From Chlorobiota bacterium (GTDB lineage Bacteria > Bacteroidota > Ignavibacteria > OLB7): a DNA stretch of 64,000 bases. The stretch's first letter is position 1, and the number at the start of each line of letters is the position of its first letter. The notes under the pieces are model-generated. The model was not told where the DNA came from. It ran no database searches and saw nothing but the letters and a program-made list of their open reading frames with translations. Below are positions 8,723-18,300 of the stretch, one piece after another. The stretch lies in contig JADJXR010000001.1 in assembly GCA_016710285.1 (NCBI GenBank), positions 1,302,001 through 1,366,000 of the forward strand. Reading direction: 5' to 3'. The translations under genes and the position numbers were made by a program.

Positions 8723-10810
8723 ATGACGCATCGCTTCCTCCGGTTTTTTCTTCCTCTCCTCTTGCTTGGCGCGATGGCTTCCACTGCCGTTGGCCAGCAG
8801 GAAGGGAGCGGGGCAAAAACACCGGAACAAAAATTGGCCGAACAACGGCTTCAACCACGCATCGGGTTGTTCGGGAACTTGGGGTTGAATATCCACAGCA
8901 GTCAGTTTTTTGGCATCCCAGGCACGCCAAACTGCATGGCACTGGACGACGTTGGATTCACCGGCGGAACCGGAATGGGATATGCCGCAGGGCTGACCTT
9001 CGAACTCCCCTTCGATGAACAATTCCGGCTGATTGCCCGCGCCGGACTTTACTCCCTTGCCGCAACCCAAACCGCCGATGCCCACATCGGCCCGATTGTG
9101 GTGGGGAACGACACCGCCAGCGGCATCAGCCAGTACAGCCTTGATGCCACACTTGGAATGCTTGGCGGCGAACTTCTGCTGGGATGGAGGCCAATCCAAG
9201 ATATGCCCCTGACCGTGCGGCTTGGTCCAGAAATCGGCGTTTTTATGACGAAGGAATTCGCCCAGCAGGAGCAACTCATCTCCCCTTCTTCCGCCACCTT
9301 TATCGGCGAGAATGGCCAGAATACCCGCGTCAGGAACCCCGTCAGCGGCGAACTTGCCAACACTGGGCTGCGCGTGGCGGGGGTGATCGGTGCCGACTAT
9401 GAACTGCCGCTGAACAAGGCCGAGACGTTCATCCTTGCTCCAGAAATCGGCTTCTCCTTTGGCTTCACCAACGTCACAAGCGACCTTGATTGGAAGATCC
9501 ACCAACTGCGCGGCGGCGCGGCGTTGAAATATGCCTTCCCGGTGACGGAACCTCCGCCACCGCCCCCCCCTCCACCGCCGCCACCGCCGCCACCACCGCC
9601 GCCGCCGCCACCACCCGAACCGGTGCTGGCAGCCCAGCTTGTTGCCGTTGGCCAAAGTGCCGACGGAACCGAACGCCCGGGGGTGACAATCCGCGTGGAG
9701 GAGTTCATCAACACGCAAACAAGCTCGTTGCTGAATTACATTTTCTTTGACGATAACTCGGCTCAGATACCCCCCCGCTACCGCCAATACAGCGGCGAGG
9801 CTGGCACGCAGTTCCGGACCGACCAATTGAACGGGCAGGGGACGATTGAGGTGTACTACCAGATGCTGAACATCCTGGGCCACCGGATGCGGCAATCGCC
9901 AGGGTCCAAAATCACCCTGACCGGAACCAACTCCAACACCGGGGCCGAGGCCGGAAACACCGCGCTCTCGAAATCCCGCGCCGAAGCGGTGAAAGCCTAT
10001 CTGGCCTCCAATTGGGGAATTGAACCCAGCCGGATCGAGGTGGCGGCGCGGAATCTTCCGGCGCTTCCATCCAGCCCGGCGGACCCGGACGGCATTGCGG
10101 AAAACCGCCGCGTGGAGATTTCCAGCCGAACCCTTAGCCTGCTGGACCCGGTCACCGTCAGCGACACGCTCCGCACCGCCGACCCGCCAAAGGTGCTGCT
10201 CCGCCCGCTGGTGAAAGCGGAATCGGGGGCGCGCCAGTGGGAAGCCACCATCAGCCAGGGGGGGCGGAGGCTGAAGGAGTTCAGCGGGACCGGAACGCCG
10301 CCGGAGGAGTTGCAATGGGAGATCACCGGAATCCAGGAACAAGCGCCGGTTGACCCCACGCCGCTGGTGACCCGATTCCAGATCACCGACACGCGCGGCA
10401 AAAAAGCAATGGCCGAAGCAGAGCTGCCGGTGGAGCAGATCACCATCCAGAAAAAGCGGGAGGAGAAGCAGGGGGATATGGCGTTCGAGCGGTTCAATCT
10501 TATCACCTTCGATTATGACAAGGCGACGCTGAACGAGACCAGCAAGAAGGTTGCCCGCACCATCAAGGAGCGGATCACGCCGGAATCGCAGGTGGAGATC
10601 ACCGGATACACCGACCGCTTGGGGGATGAGGCCCACAACCTGCAGCTGTCGCAGGACCGCGCCGTGAACACCGCCAAGGAGTTGGGCGTGCCAACCGAAA
10701 ACGCACGGGGCGTTGGGGAAACCACATCGCTGTTCAACAACGACCTTCCCGAAGGCCGATTCTTCAGCCGCACCGTTGACGTGGTGGTGAAAACGCCGGT
10801 GAAGAATTAA
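8723..10810 (+). CDS. OmpA family outer-membrane protein with polyproline linker and two OmpA-like domains
   Basis: 695 residues. The signal peptide is MTHRFLRFFLPLLLLGAMAS, followed by a region of about 250 residues with the look of an outer-membrane beta barrel (RIGLFGNLGLNIHSSQFFGI). A run of 22 consecutive prolines (codons 9551-9616) links it to the periplasmic part. A first OmpA-like domain lies at about 335-475 (NYIFFDDNSAQIPPRY, GIAENRRVEI). A second lies at about 590-690 (LITFDYDKATLNETSKK, ITGYTDRLGDEAHNLQLSQ, FSRTVDVVV). Such domains bind peptidoglycan diaminopimelate and tie the outer membrane to the wall. A possible -7 box TATCTTTC lies at 8679-8686. The gene is monocistronic and ends at a hairpin. 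Confidence 0.88.
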   Translation: MTHRFLRFFLPLLLLGAMASTAVGQQEGSGAKTPEQKLAEQRLQPRIGLFGNLGLNIHSSQFFGIPGTPNCMALDDVGFTGGTGMGYAAGLTFELPFDEQFRLIARAGLYSLAATQTADAHIGPIVVGNDTASGISQYSLDATLGMLGGELLLGWRPIQDMPLTVRLGPEIGVFMTKEFAQQEQLISPSSATFIGENGQNTRVRNPVSGELANTGLRVAGVIGADYELPLNKAETFILAPEIGFSFGFTNVTSDLDWKIHQLRGGAALKYAFPVTEPPPPPPPPPPPPPPPPPPPPPPEPVLAAQLVAVGQSADGTERPGVTIRVEEFINTQTSSLLNYIFFDDNSAQIPPRYRQYSGEAGTQFRTDQLNGQGTIEVYYQMLNILGHRMRQSPGSKITLTGTNSNTGAEAGNTALSKSRAEAVKAYLASNWGIEPSRIEVAARNLPALPSSPADPDGIAENRRVEISSRTLSLLDPVTVSDTLRTADPPKVLLRPLVKAESGARQWEATISQGGRRLKEFSGTGTPPEELQWEITGIQEQAPVDPTPLVTRFQITDTRGKKAMAEAELPVEQITIQKKREEKQGDMAFERFNLITFDYDKATLNETSKKVARTIKERITPESQVEITGYTDRLGDEAHNLQLSQDRAVNTAKELGVPTENARGVGETTSLFNNDLPEGRFFSRTVDVVVKTPVKN

Positions 10811-10829
10811 CGGACCGGAGCAAACAGCA

Positions 10830-10865
10830 ATGGGGTTGAGGTTTCCACGGAAATCTCAACCCCAT
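10830..10865 (+). terminator. Hairpin terminator of the OmpA-type gene
   Basis: The arms ATGGGGTTGAG and CTCAACCCCAT pair perfectly, and an inner TTTCC/GGAAA pairing extends the stem past one G-T wobble. The sequence CTTGTTATTAT follows, which is only moderately T-rich. It lies 20 bp after the stop codon. Confidence 0.55.
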
Positions 10866-10972
10866 CTTGTTATTATACCGGCCAACAAACCGCCCGCAGC
10901 GGAATTCCGGCGTTCTGAAACACTCCTCCCTTTCCCCCCCCCACCGGGAGTGGGGGGCCGGCCTGCCGCGAA

Positions 10973-13546
10973 TTATTCAGCAGTTAATACCTTCGTCGTT
11001 TCCTCACCGAATTGCGAGATCACCCGAACGGCTATTTTTTGCCCCTTCTTTTTCACTTCAATCGGGTGCGAAATATGCCCGTACAAACGGTCAAAAGCCT
11101 CTTCGTCAATTTCGATTTTTAAGGTTTTCTCCACCTTCTTTTTCGTGCCCTCCTTGGCAAGGCTTTCCAAGCCCTTTTTCCATTTGTCGAACTCATCGCT
11201 GTCGCCACCGCAGAAGAACACCTGTTTCACCACAAAATTGCTGCCGTCGTAATCATCATCCACCATCCAATACGCGATGTCGGCAACGCTCCGGGCTTTT
11301 ACTTCATCTTTGATCGGGTCGTAAATGTCCAACCCCTGAATTTCCACGGTGACGGCATTTCCGCTGTTGTGCAGGCAGATGTCCGGCTCGCCGATGGTGA
11401 CAAAGCTGGCGGCGCTTTTGCCAGGTTTTTTCTTTAATCCATCCTGCATCAGGTCGTCGTGAATGCGGGCTTTGGTTACTTCAAATTTCCCCATGCTGGT
11501 GGTGTGGGTGGTCCCTTCAATATCGCTTTCGAAACTGAACCCCAGGATAATCAGCCATTGCGCATCGCCACGCAGCCGGCATTCCTTCACCGCTTCGTTC
11601 ACGGCGTTTTTGCTGACGGTTCCAAATTTTGGCCCAATGTGGATGTACGCTTTTTTCTCCCCCACCCCATTCATGTAAAAACCTTCGGCATGGAGATAAG
11701 GGTGGCTTAATAATTCCACCCGTGAAAAAACAACCTGCTCATCTTTTCTCCCGTTTTTGATTCCGGCACTTACAAGGTGCTGTTGGATGGTTTCTTCAAA
11801 CGCCCCGCTATCTTCTGCCAATGCGGTTTCTTCCTCCAATTCTTCCGGGGATACTGGCTCGAAACCTTGCAAGGTCTCGACGGTGAAGGGGCCGCTTACT
11901 CGCAGCTTTTTATTCTCAATTTCGGGTTTATCATACAAGGTTTCCGTGGCTGGCGGCTCATCGTTGGCCAAGCTTTTTAAGGTGATATGCGGCACGGTTT
12001 TGTACACGAACCCTTGCCGAATATCGCCGCCGCTGGCATCGTACAGCTTGTAGAACGGGAACACCGCCGTCATCAACCGCTGCTTGGCAATGTTCAAGGC
12101 AATGCGGCTGGTGTCAATAGTGATCCAGCGGCGGCCAAATTGCTCCGCCACAAACGCAGTGGTCCCGCTCCCGCACGTGGGATCAAGAACTAAATCACCG
12201 GGGTCGGAGGTCATGAGGATGCAGCGTTGTAAAATTTTGGTTGTTGTTTGAACTACATATTGCTTCTCATCTAAGAAACTTCCAGTATTCACATTCAACC
12301 AAACATTATTAATAGGACGATAAGGAAAATCATCATGAAATCTCATAAAGCGAATGCTATTTTGAGCAATATGTATCCGTTCTAGTTGAGCTAGTTTCTT
12401 CATCCCATCCAAGTTTGTTTTCCAATGTTTACCGGGGTTTGGTTTGTATATCTTTCCCCTAAACTCAAAAGAAGAATCACCTTTTGTTTCTCCCGAAGAT
12501 TGAAAATCACTTGGCTGATATCTTTTAGCACTTTCAGGAATTAGTTTTGAATTCAATATTTCATTCTTAGATAGAGAGCGCGTTTTTCCATCTGGAAGCA
12601 AAATCCAATTATAACTACCTTCTCCTTCATCTGCTTTTATCTCTTCATATATCTGACGATACTTTAAATGTACTTTATCTTTTGCAAACCATACAAGATA
12701 ATCACCAATTCTTGACAATGCTTGTGACTCAAATCCCCTTGTTGTTTGAAAATAAATCAAGCTGACAAAATTCTCACTTCCAAAGACTTCATCCATAACA
12801 TTTCTAACGAGGTGGACATTTTCGTCACTAATTTGGACGAAGCAGGAGCCGGTATCGGCGAGCAATTCTTTGGCAACGAGGAGTCGGTCGCGGAGGTAGG
12901 AGAGGTAGGAGTGGATACCGAGTTCCCAGGTATCGCGGAATGCTTTAATAACTTCGGGTTCACCGGCAAGGCTTTCATCGGCGCCATCTTTCACATCGCG
13001 GTTATTAAGTTTCACCTGCCAATTGCTGCCATATTTAATTCCGTAGGGTGGGTCAAGGTAGATTGTTTGGACGTGTCCGGCCATACCTTCGCGTTCCAGC
13101 AAGCTGGCCATCACAAGGTGGCTATCGCCTTGGATAAGGCGGTTGGTCCAGCCATCGTGGTGGTGGTAGTATTCGCTTATTTTTTCGAGTTCATCTTTTT
13201 CCAGGGCATTTCCGAACAGGTCATTGAGCAAGCTACCTTGTGGGGAAGGGAGTTCGGTTAGTGTATAGAGGTTTTGGATAAGGGTTTCGGGGGCAATGTG
13301 TTCGTGGCGGTACAGGCTGCGGATGTCAACCTGCAGGAGTTGGTCGCGGTCGTCGTTGCCGTATTTATTGAGCCAGAAGAGTTCGGGGTCTTGGCCGCGG
13401 TGGACCACGGGGTTTTTGGGGAGTTCAAGGGTTTTGTTTCCTTGTTGGACTTTTGGGTTGGCATCTTCATATCCGGCTTCTTCCTTGCTGGGGATATGTG
13501 CGCGTTTGTTGTTGTTATGTTTTATGCTTTCGATGTTCTTTGCCAT
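10973..13546 (-). CDS. mod: Type III restriction-modification system DNA methyltransferase (Mod)
   Basis: 857 residues. The catalytic motif DPPY is at 165-168 in YLDPPYGIKYGSNW. The AdoMet-binding motif LDPTCGSGTT is at about 454-463 in DPGDLVLDPTCGSGTTAF. This order (DPPY first) marks a beta-class amino-methyltransferase, as in type III Mod subunits, which methylate adenine and recognise the target for both modification and cleavage. Residues of about 240-435, between the motifs, are the expected target recognition domain; this stretch (12240-12830) is clearly AT-richer than the flanking conserved parts, suggesting domain exchange. Long C-terminal region. It lies downstream of res and RAYT on the same strand but is separated from them by 1.3 kb of hairpin repeats, so it probably has its own promoter near or in the array. 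Confidence 0.92.
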   Translation of the reverse strand: MAKNIESIKHNNNKRAHIPSKEEAGYEDANPKVQQGNKTLELPKNPVVHRGQDPELFWLNKYGNDDRDQLLQVDIRSLYRHEHIAPETLIQNLYTLTELPSPQGSLLNDLFGNALEKDELEKISEYYHHHDGWTNRLIQGDSHLVMASLLEREGMAGHVQTIYLDPPYGIKYGSNWQVKLNNRDVKDGADESLAGEPEVIKAFRDTWELGIHSYLSYLRDRLLVAKELLADTGSCFVQISDENVHLVRNVMDEVFGSENFVSLIYFQTTRGFESQALSRIGDYLVWFAKDKVHLKYRQIYEEIKADEGEGSYNWILLPDGKTRSLSKNEILNSKLIPESAKRYQPSDFQSSGETKGDSSFEFRGKIYKPNPGKHWKTNLDGMKKLAQLERIHIAQNSIRFMRFHDDFPYRPINNVWLNVNTGSFLDEKQYVVQTTTKILQRCILMTSDPGDLVLDPTCGSGTTAFVAEQFGRRWITIDTSRIALNIAKQRLMTAVFPFYKLYDASGGDIRQGFVYKTVPHITLKSLANDEPPATETLYDKPEIENKKLRVSGPFTVETLQGFEPVSPEELEEETALAEDSGAFEETIQQHLVSAGIKNGRKDEQVVFSRVELLSHPYLHAEGFYMNGVGEKKAYIHIGPKFGTVSKNAVNEAVKECRLRGDAQWLIILGFSFESDIEGTTHTTSMGKFEVTKARIHDDLMQDGLKKKPGKSAASFVTIGEPDICLHNSGNAVTVEIQGLDIYDPIKDEVKARSVADIAYWMVDDDYDGSNFVVKQVFFCGGDSDEFDKWKKGLESLAKEGTKKKVEKTLKIEIDEEAFDRLYGHISHPIEVKKKGQKIAVRVISQFGEETTKVLTAE

Positions 13547-13576
13547 ATCGTTATTCCGTTATGTATTCCGAAGTTA

Positions 13577-13892
13577 CAAACATTCGACCCCGTCGGGGTC
13601 GCGGGCATCTTGGATGGATCGCCTATCTATAAACATTCGACCCCGTCGGGGTCGTGGATATTTTGGATGCATCGCCCGCTATAAACATTCGACCCCTTCG
13701 GGGTCGTGGATATTTTGGATGGATCGCCTATCTATAAACATTCGACCCCGTCGGGGTCGTGGATATGCTGGATGCATTTCCCTATAAACATTCGACCCCT
13801 TCAGGGTCGCGGACATCTTGGATGGATTTCCCTATAAACATTCGACCCCGTCGGGGTCGTGGATATTTTGGATGGATTTCCCTATAAACATT
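13577..13892 (+). repeat. Tandem 50-53 bp hairpin units (proximal part of region B)
   Basis: Stems begin at 13586, 13639, 13691, 13744, 13794 and 13844, with the next at 13893-13894, so the period is 53, 52, 53, 50, 50 and 50 bp. Each unit reads box TATAAACAT, TCG, hairpin, then GGATATTTTGGATG or a close variant. Unit length and stem match the 53-bp array at 7588-7905. Confidence 0.93.
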
Positions 13893-14890
13893 GGAACCCG
13901 TCGGGTTCCCCCCGATCCCGAAGGGATCACATGTTTATAGCCATCACATCCCCACAACCCCATTCCCGACCCCGAAGGGGTCGCATATTTATCCATCCCC
14001 CACACCACCCGACATTCGACCCCGTCGGGGTCGCGGACATCTTGGATGCATCGCCTATCTATAAACATTGGAACCCGTCGGGTTCCCCCCGATCCCGAAG
14101 GGATCACATATTTATAGCCATCGCATTTCCACAACCCATTCCCGACCCCGAAGGGGTCGCATATTTATCCCATCCCACCCCACCATCCCACATTCGACCC
14201 CGTCGGGGTCGCGGACATCTTGGATGCATCGCCTATCTATAAACATTGGAACCCGTCGGGTTCCCCCCGATCCCGAAGGGATCACATGTTTATAGCCATC
14301 ACATCCCCACAACCCATTCCCGACCCCGAAGGGGTCGCATATTTATCCCATCCCACCCCACCATCCCACATTCGACCCCGTCGGGGTCGCGGACATCTTG
14401 GATGCATCGCCTATCTATAAACATTGGAACCCGTCGGGTTCCCCCCGATCCCGAAGGGATCACATATTTATAGCCATCGCATTTCCACAACCCATTCCCG
14501 ACCCCGAAGGGGTCGCATATTTATCCCATCCCACCCCACCATCCCACATTCGACCCCGTCGGGGTCGCGGACATCTTGGATGCATCGCCTATCTATAAAC
14601 ATTGGAACCCGTCGGGTTCCCCCCGATCCCGAAGGGATCACATGTTTATAGCCATCACATCCCCACAACCCATTCCCGACCCCGAAGGGGTCGCATATTT
14701 ATCCCATCCCACCCCACCATCCCACATTCGACCCCGTCGGGGTCGCGGACATCTTGGATGCATTGCCTATCTATAAACATTGGAACCCGTCGGGTTCCCC
14801 CCGATCCCGAAGGGATCACATGTTTATAGCCATCACATCCCCATTATCAATTTCCCGACCCCGAAGGGGTCGCATATTTATCCCATCCCA
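13893..14890 (+). repeat. Six copies of a 178-bp higher-order hairpin unit
   Basis: The GGAACCCGTCGGGTTCC stem recurs at 13893, 14070, 14248, 14426, 14604 and 14782, that is every 177-178 bp. Each unit holds an inverted pair: box plus GGAACCC stem, CCCC, GATCCC stem plus box. A GACCCCGAAGGGGTC stem and a GACCCCGTCGGGGTC stem follow. Two sub-types alternate (CATCACATCCCC versus CATCGCATTTCC), giving the order A B A B A A. Copies two-three and four-five look identical, which points to a recent duplication of a 356-bp dimer. Confidence 0.93.
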
Positions 14891-14899
14891 CGCATCCCT

Positions 14900-15370
14900 T
14901 CAACCCGGTTCATCTATCCATTCAAATAAATATTCATCTTTATACTCAACTTGGAATCGTTTTAGAAATGCCATGTACTCTTCCCGAAACGATTGCTTCC
15001 TATGATGCTCCTTCTGATTATTAATATATCTAATCACACTATCTAACGACGAATGGCTGTATGAAAACGCCCCATACCCTTCCTGCCATTGGAACCTGTA
15101 CTTCGAAAACCTTCTTTCATTGATAAAATCGTTCGATGCTTTTTTCACTTCCCTTACCAAATCAGACAAACAGCAAGAAGGCTTCATCCCTATTAAAAAA
15201 TGCACATGATCTGGCATTCCGTTAATCGCCAACATCTTTTGATCCTTGTTTTGCACAATACCGGTGATGTATTTATAAAGCTCTTCTTCCCATGCACGCC
15301 CAATCAGGTTCTCTCGCCCTTTAACCGCGAAAACCACATGAATGTAGATTTGCGAAAATGTGCCTGCCAT
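14900..15370 (-). CDS. REP-associated (RAYT-like) Y1/HUH transposase, IS200 TnpA family
   Basis: 156 residues. The HUH motif is H55-V-H57 in GMPDHVHFLI, and the single catalytic tyrosine is Y115 in VIRYINNQKEHH. Both are hallmarks of Y1 transposases (IS200/IS605 TnpA and the REP-associated RAYTs), which bind hairpins and cut single-stranded DNA. The HUH and Tyr motifs are intact. The start codon lies 2 nt after the res stop codon, so translation is probably coupled to res. No TnpB/IscB gene or IS ends are seen; instead an array of imperfect hairpins begins 10 bp beyond its stop codon, the arrangement expected of a RAYT with its REPs. AT-richer than the surrounding genome. An ordinary IS200-like insertion is the alternative. 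Confidence 0.88.
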   Translation of the reverse strand: MAGTFSQIYIHVVFAVKGRENLIGRAWEEELYKYITGIVQNKDQKMLAINGMPDHVHFLIGMKPSCCLSDLVREVKKASNDFINERRFSKYRFQWQEGYGAFSYSHSSLDSVIRYINNQKEHHRKQSFREEYMAFLKRFQVEYKDEYLFEWIDEPG

Positions 15371-15372
15371 AA

Positions 15373-18300
15373 TTAGATGCTCGCAATTTTATCAGCTAAT
15401 TGGTTCTTAATGTCCCTTATATCGTTGGCTATTTCAATAAAATGCCATTCGGGATATTGGTATTTATCCTTCATAGCATTTACAGCGGGGAGCCAGCGGT
15501 TCTCCACAAACCATTTCTTCTCTTCCTTATCCGTGTTCATCCCTGTGATTTCAATCATTAGGTTCTTAACGCTTCCATCGCTGCATTTCACCCTTGCAAT
15601 AAAATCGGTAAAGTATTGCTTGTCCTTCCCTTCTTTCACATACGGAATGGCAAAGCCGAGGAATGCGTTTTTCACATAGGTTTCCACCTGTGGTAACTCT
15701 TCCAAGGTTTTCGCGGCAATTTGCTCCCAGGTTTCGGTGTCGGCCACCACGCAGTTTACATGGCTTTTTTGTGTTGGGTACACCGGTTTGGTGGTGCTAC
15801 CATTGACATACTTGGTGCTGCTAAACTTGTTATAGTAGTTAAACACAGGCCGAATAAATTCGGCAGTATTAATGTGAGGATTAATACCTCGGCGAATGTG
15901 ATCTACTACTTCCTTAGGGTCAAAGAAGTAGAGAAGTTTTTTATACTTTTCGTCCTTTTCCCCAAGCAATATCACCTTATTGTCGTACCAATACTCAACA
16001 ATCTTCTTCAGCTTGCCGAAGTATTGAAATTTTGGATTTTGATCATCATCGCTGAAATGATAATTGATAAGTGCTTTGGTAAGCAGAAAAATGATCTCCT
16101 GCTTACGCTTTTCAAAAACGCTTTGCACTTCCAACTTTTCTTCTTTGGGTAAAAAAGCTGATCCCATTGTTGTCTGCAATGGAAAATTGAAGCAAGGCAC
16201 CTCAAAGTTTTCCACATTGCTGTAGTTGTATTCCAGTTCATTACCCGCATTTTCTATCCGATAGCCCACTACATTCGGGAACGTGATTTCATGTTCCTGC
16301 TGCCGTTCAGGCATGGCATACACGTGGGTAAGCTCAACAGGCGGAGGAACTGGCGGCGTTGCCCCACCCTTAAACATTTTGAACGGAACGCCAATGATGT
16401 GCGCATATTCGGGCGGGAATTTTTCCATCACAACTTTTCGCTTGTCGCTGGTCGGATTGCCATCTTTGTCGTAGCCCTGCAGAAAGTAATTCATCCTTCG
16501 CAAGGCACGCCCCGCCACCTGTTCGCAAAGCAATTGGGATCCGAATTTGCGCAGCCCCATAATGTGGGTAACGGTGTTGGCATCCCAGCCTTCGGTAAGC
16601 ATGGAGACCGAAACCACACAACGGATATGCGCACCCAATTTGCCTTGCTTGCCAACGGTGTTCACTACTTCACGCAGAATTTGAGCATCGGTAATCAGAT
16701 CTGCACTTCCTTGCCCATACACGCGGGCATAGTCCTTTTTAAATTCTTCAATTTCAGATGCAAAAATCTTCTTGAATTCGTCGTTGATTTGGTCACTTTC
16801 CTCCAAAGCATCACTGTCAATCAATAGGGTTGGCGGACGTTTTAATGCTTTTTGGGTTACAGGGTCGTAATTGCTAAAAAGGTCTTTTGCTCCTGGAATA
16901 GTGACCAGCTCGCCATCCTCATTTTCAAACTCATATCCAGCGATGTACTTATACACTTCTTTAGAAACGGAAGTATTATTGCACACCACAATGAAAACGG
17001 GTGGAGCAGAGAACAGGTTTCTTTTTTCCTCATTCTGTTTTCTCTGCCCGTCAAAATAGTCTTTGTAGTGATTGTAGAATTGGTCCAATGCACCTTTCAC
17101 CAAAACGGGCAATCTTGGCGGAGCTTCTTTCAGTTGCTTGCCTTCTTCTTTCGCTTCTGATTTTTTCTTACGCTGACCTTTGCGTGGCAATTCATCTTTT
17201 ACATGCGAATAGATGTCTTGCAGCTTAGCTTGGTCAATTTCTTGTGTGTTATCGCTTTGGGGTAAGAAAGGGATTTTCACCAACCCACTTTCAATTGCTT
17301 CAATCAGTCCGAAATCAGAAACCACCCAGGGGAATAGGCTGTACGGAGTGTATCCAGAGCCTTGCAAATAATAAGGCGTTGCGGAAAGGTCGTAAATGCA
17401 TTGTGTTTTGTAGCGGAGCGAAATCTCTTTCAACCCCGTAAACCAAACAGCTGCCCGTGCGTTTTCGTCTGCTTCCTCATTATCTTCAGTTTTGCCTGAT
17501 GATTTTGGCAAATAGCAATGATGGGCTTCATCATTCAGAATAAGCAAGCGACTATCTTTTTTGAATTTCCCTAGTATCCTGCGAATAACCTGCGAGAAAT
17601 CCTCTTTTGTTATTTGCCTTTTTCCTTCGGCATCTATCTTCCCATCGAACGGGCTTTTCTTGTTCCCTTGCAAAATTTTGGGTTCAAAGGCGTGGTAGTT
17701 CGTAATAATTAACCGAGCATTTAAATTTTCCAAACGATGCTCCAAACTTTGTGGAACCAAGCCCCGTTGGAAATAATAATCTTCCCGATTGTGCTTATTT
17801 TTAGTATCCACAAACAAAACTCCCAGGCGGTCTTTGATGGTAACCCCCGGAGCAACGATTAAAAAGTAATCGGCAAATCTTGTGTCGTTGCGGTATTCCT
17901 GCCTGTTGAAGTAGTGGTACAGGATCAGGCATCCCATTACAACGGTCTTCCCTGTTCCCGTTGCCATTTTGAAAGCCAATCGTGGTAATTGGTCTTCTGA
18001 TTTGTCGCTAACAGTTTTTTGCCCATCACGAATTTTGTTCAGTATGTTTTGCCCAGCATTCGATTTCCCGGCAACTTCATTCAGCCAGATTGCTGTTTCG
18101 ATAGCTTCGCGTTGGGCATAAAACAGCTTCTTCACCGCATGGCGTTCAGGATTTTCGAACCAATAGAGCAAAAGCTCCTTGGTGACCCTGGTTGTGCCAG
18201 AATAAGGCTCTTTGGTGGTTGCGCCAATGCGCCATTTAACTACTTCTTTGCGGCAAAGATTTATCAGATGCTCGCCATATTCGGCGGCAAAGTCGTTGAC

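Larger units (their letters stand above)
13577..14890. repeat. REP-like hairpin repeat region B between mod and the RAYT gene
   Basis: About 1.3 kb of tandem hairpins with no credible gene. It starts 30 bp upstream of the mod start codon and ends 10 bp from the RAYT stop codon. Three stem classes occur: GACCCCGTCGGGGTC (or with loop GAA/TTC), GATCCCGAAGGGATC and GGAACCCGTCGGGTTCC. The last two differ from the first by paired changes that keep the stem. Most units carry TATAAACAT before the stem or ATGTTTATA/ATATTTATCC after it. Reading frames through the array give repetitive, spurious peptides. Confidence 0.93.

Noticed and set aside
8570..10636. 688-codon frame on the minus strand
   Set aside because: Antisense to the OmpA-type gene, contains runs from the proline codons and ends in the hairpin repeats; no family.
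13577..14890. CRISPR array or repeat-protein gene
   Set aside because: The 50-53 and 178-bp units have no unique spacers, and reading frames through them only yield repeated PDPEGV/RPRRGR peptides because the hairpins recur out of frame.
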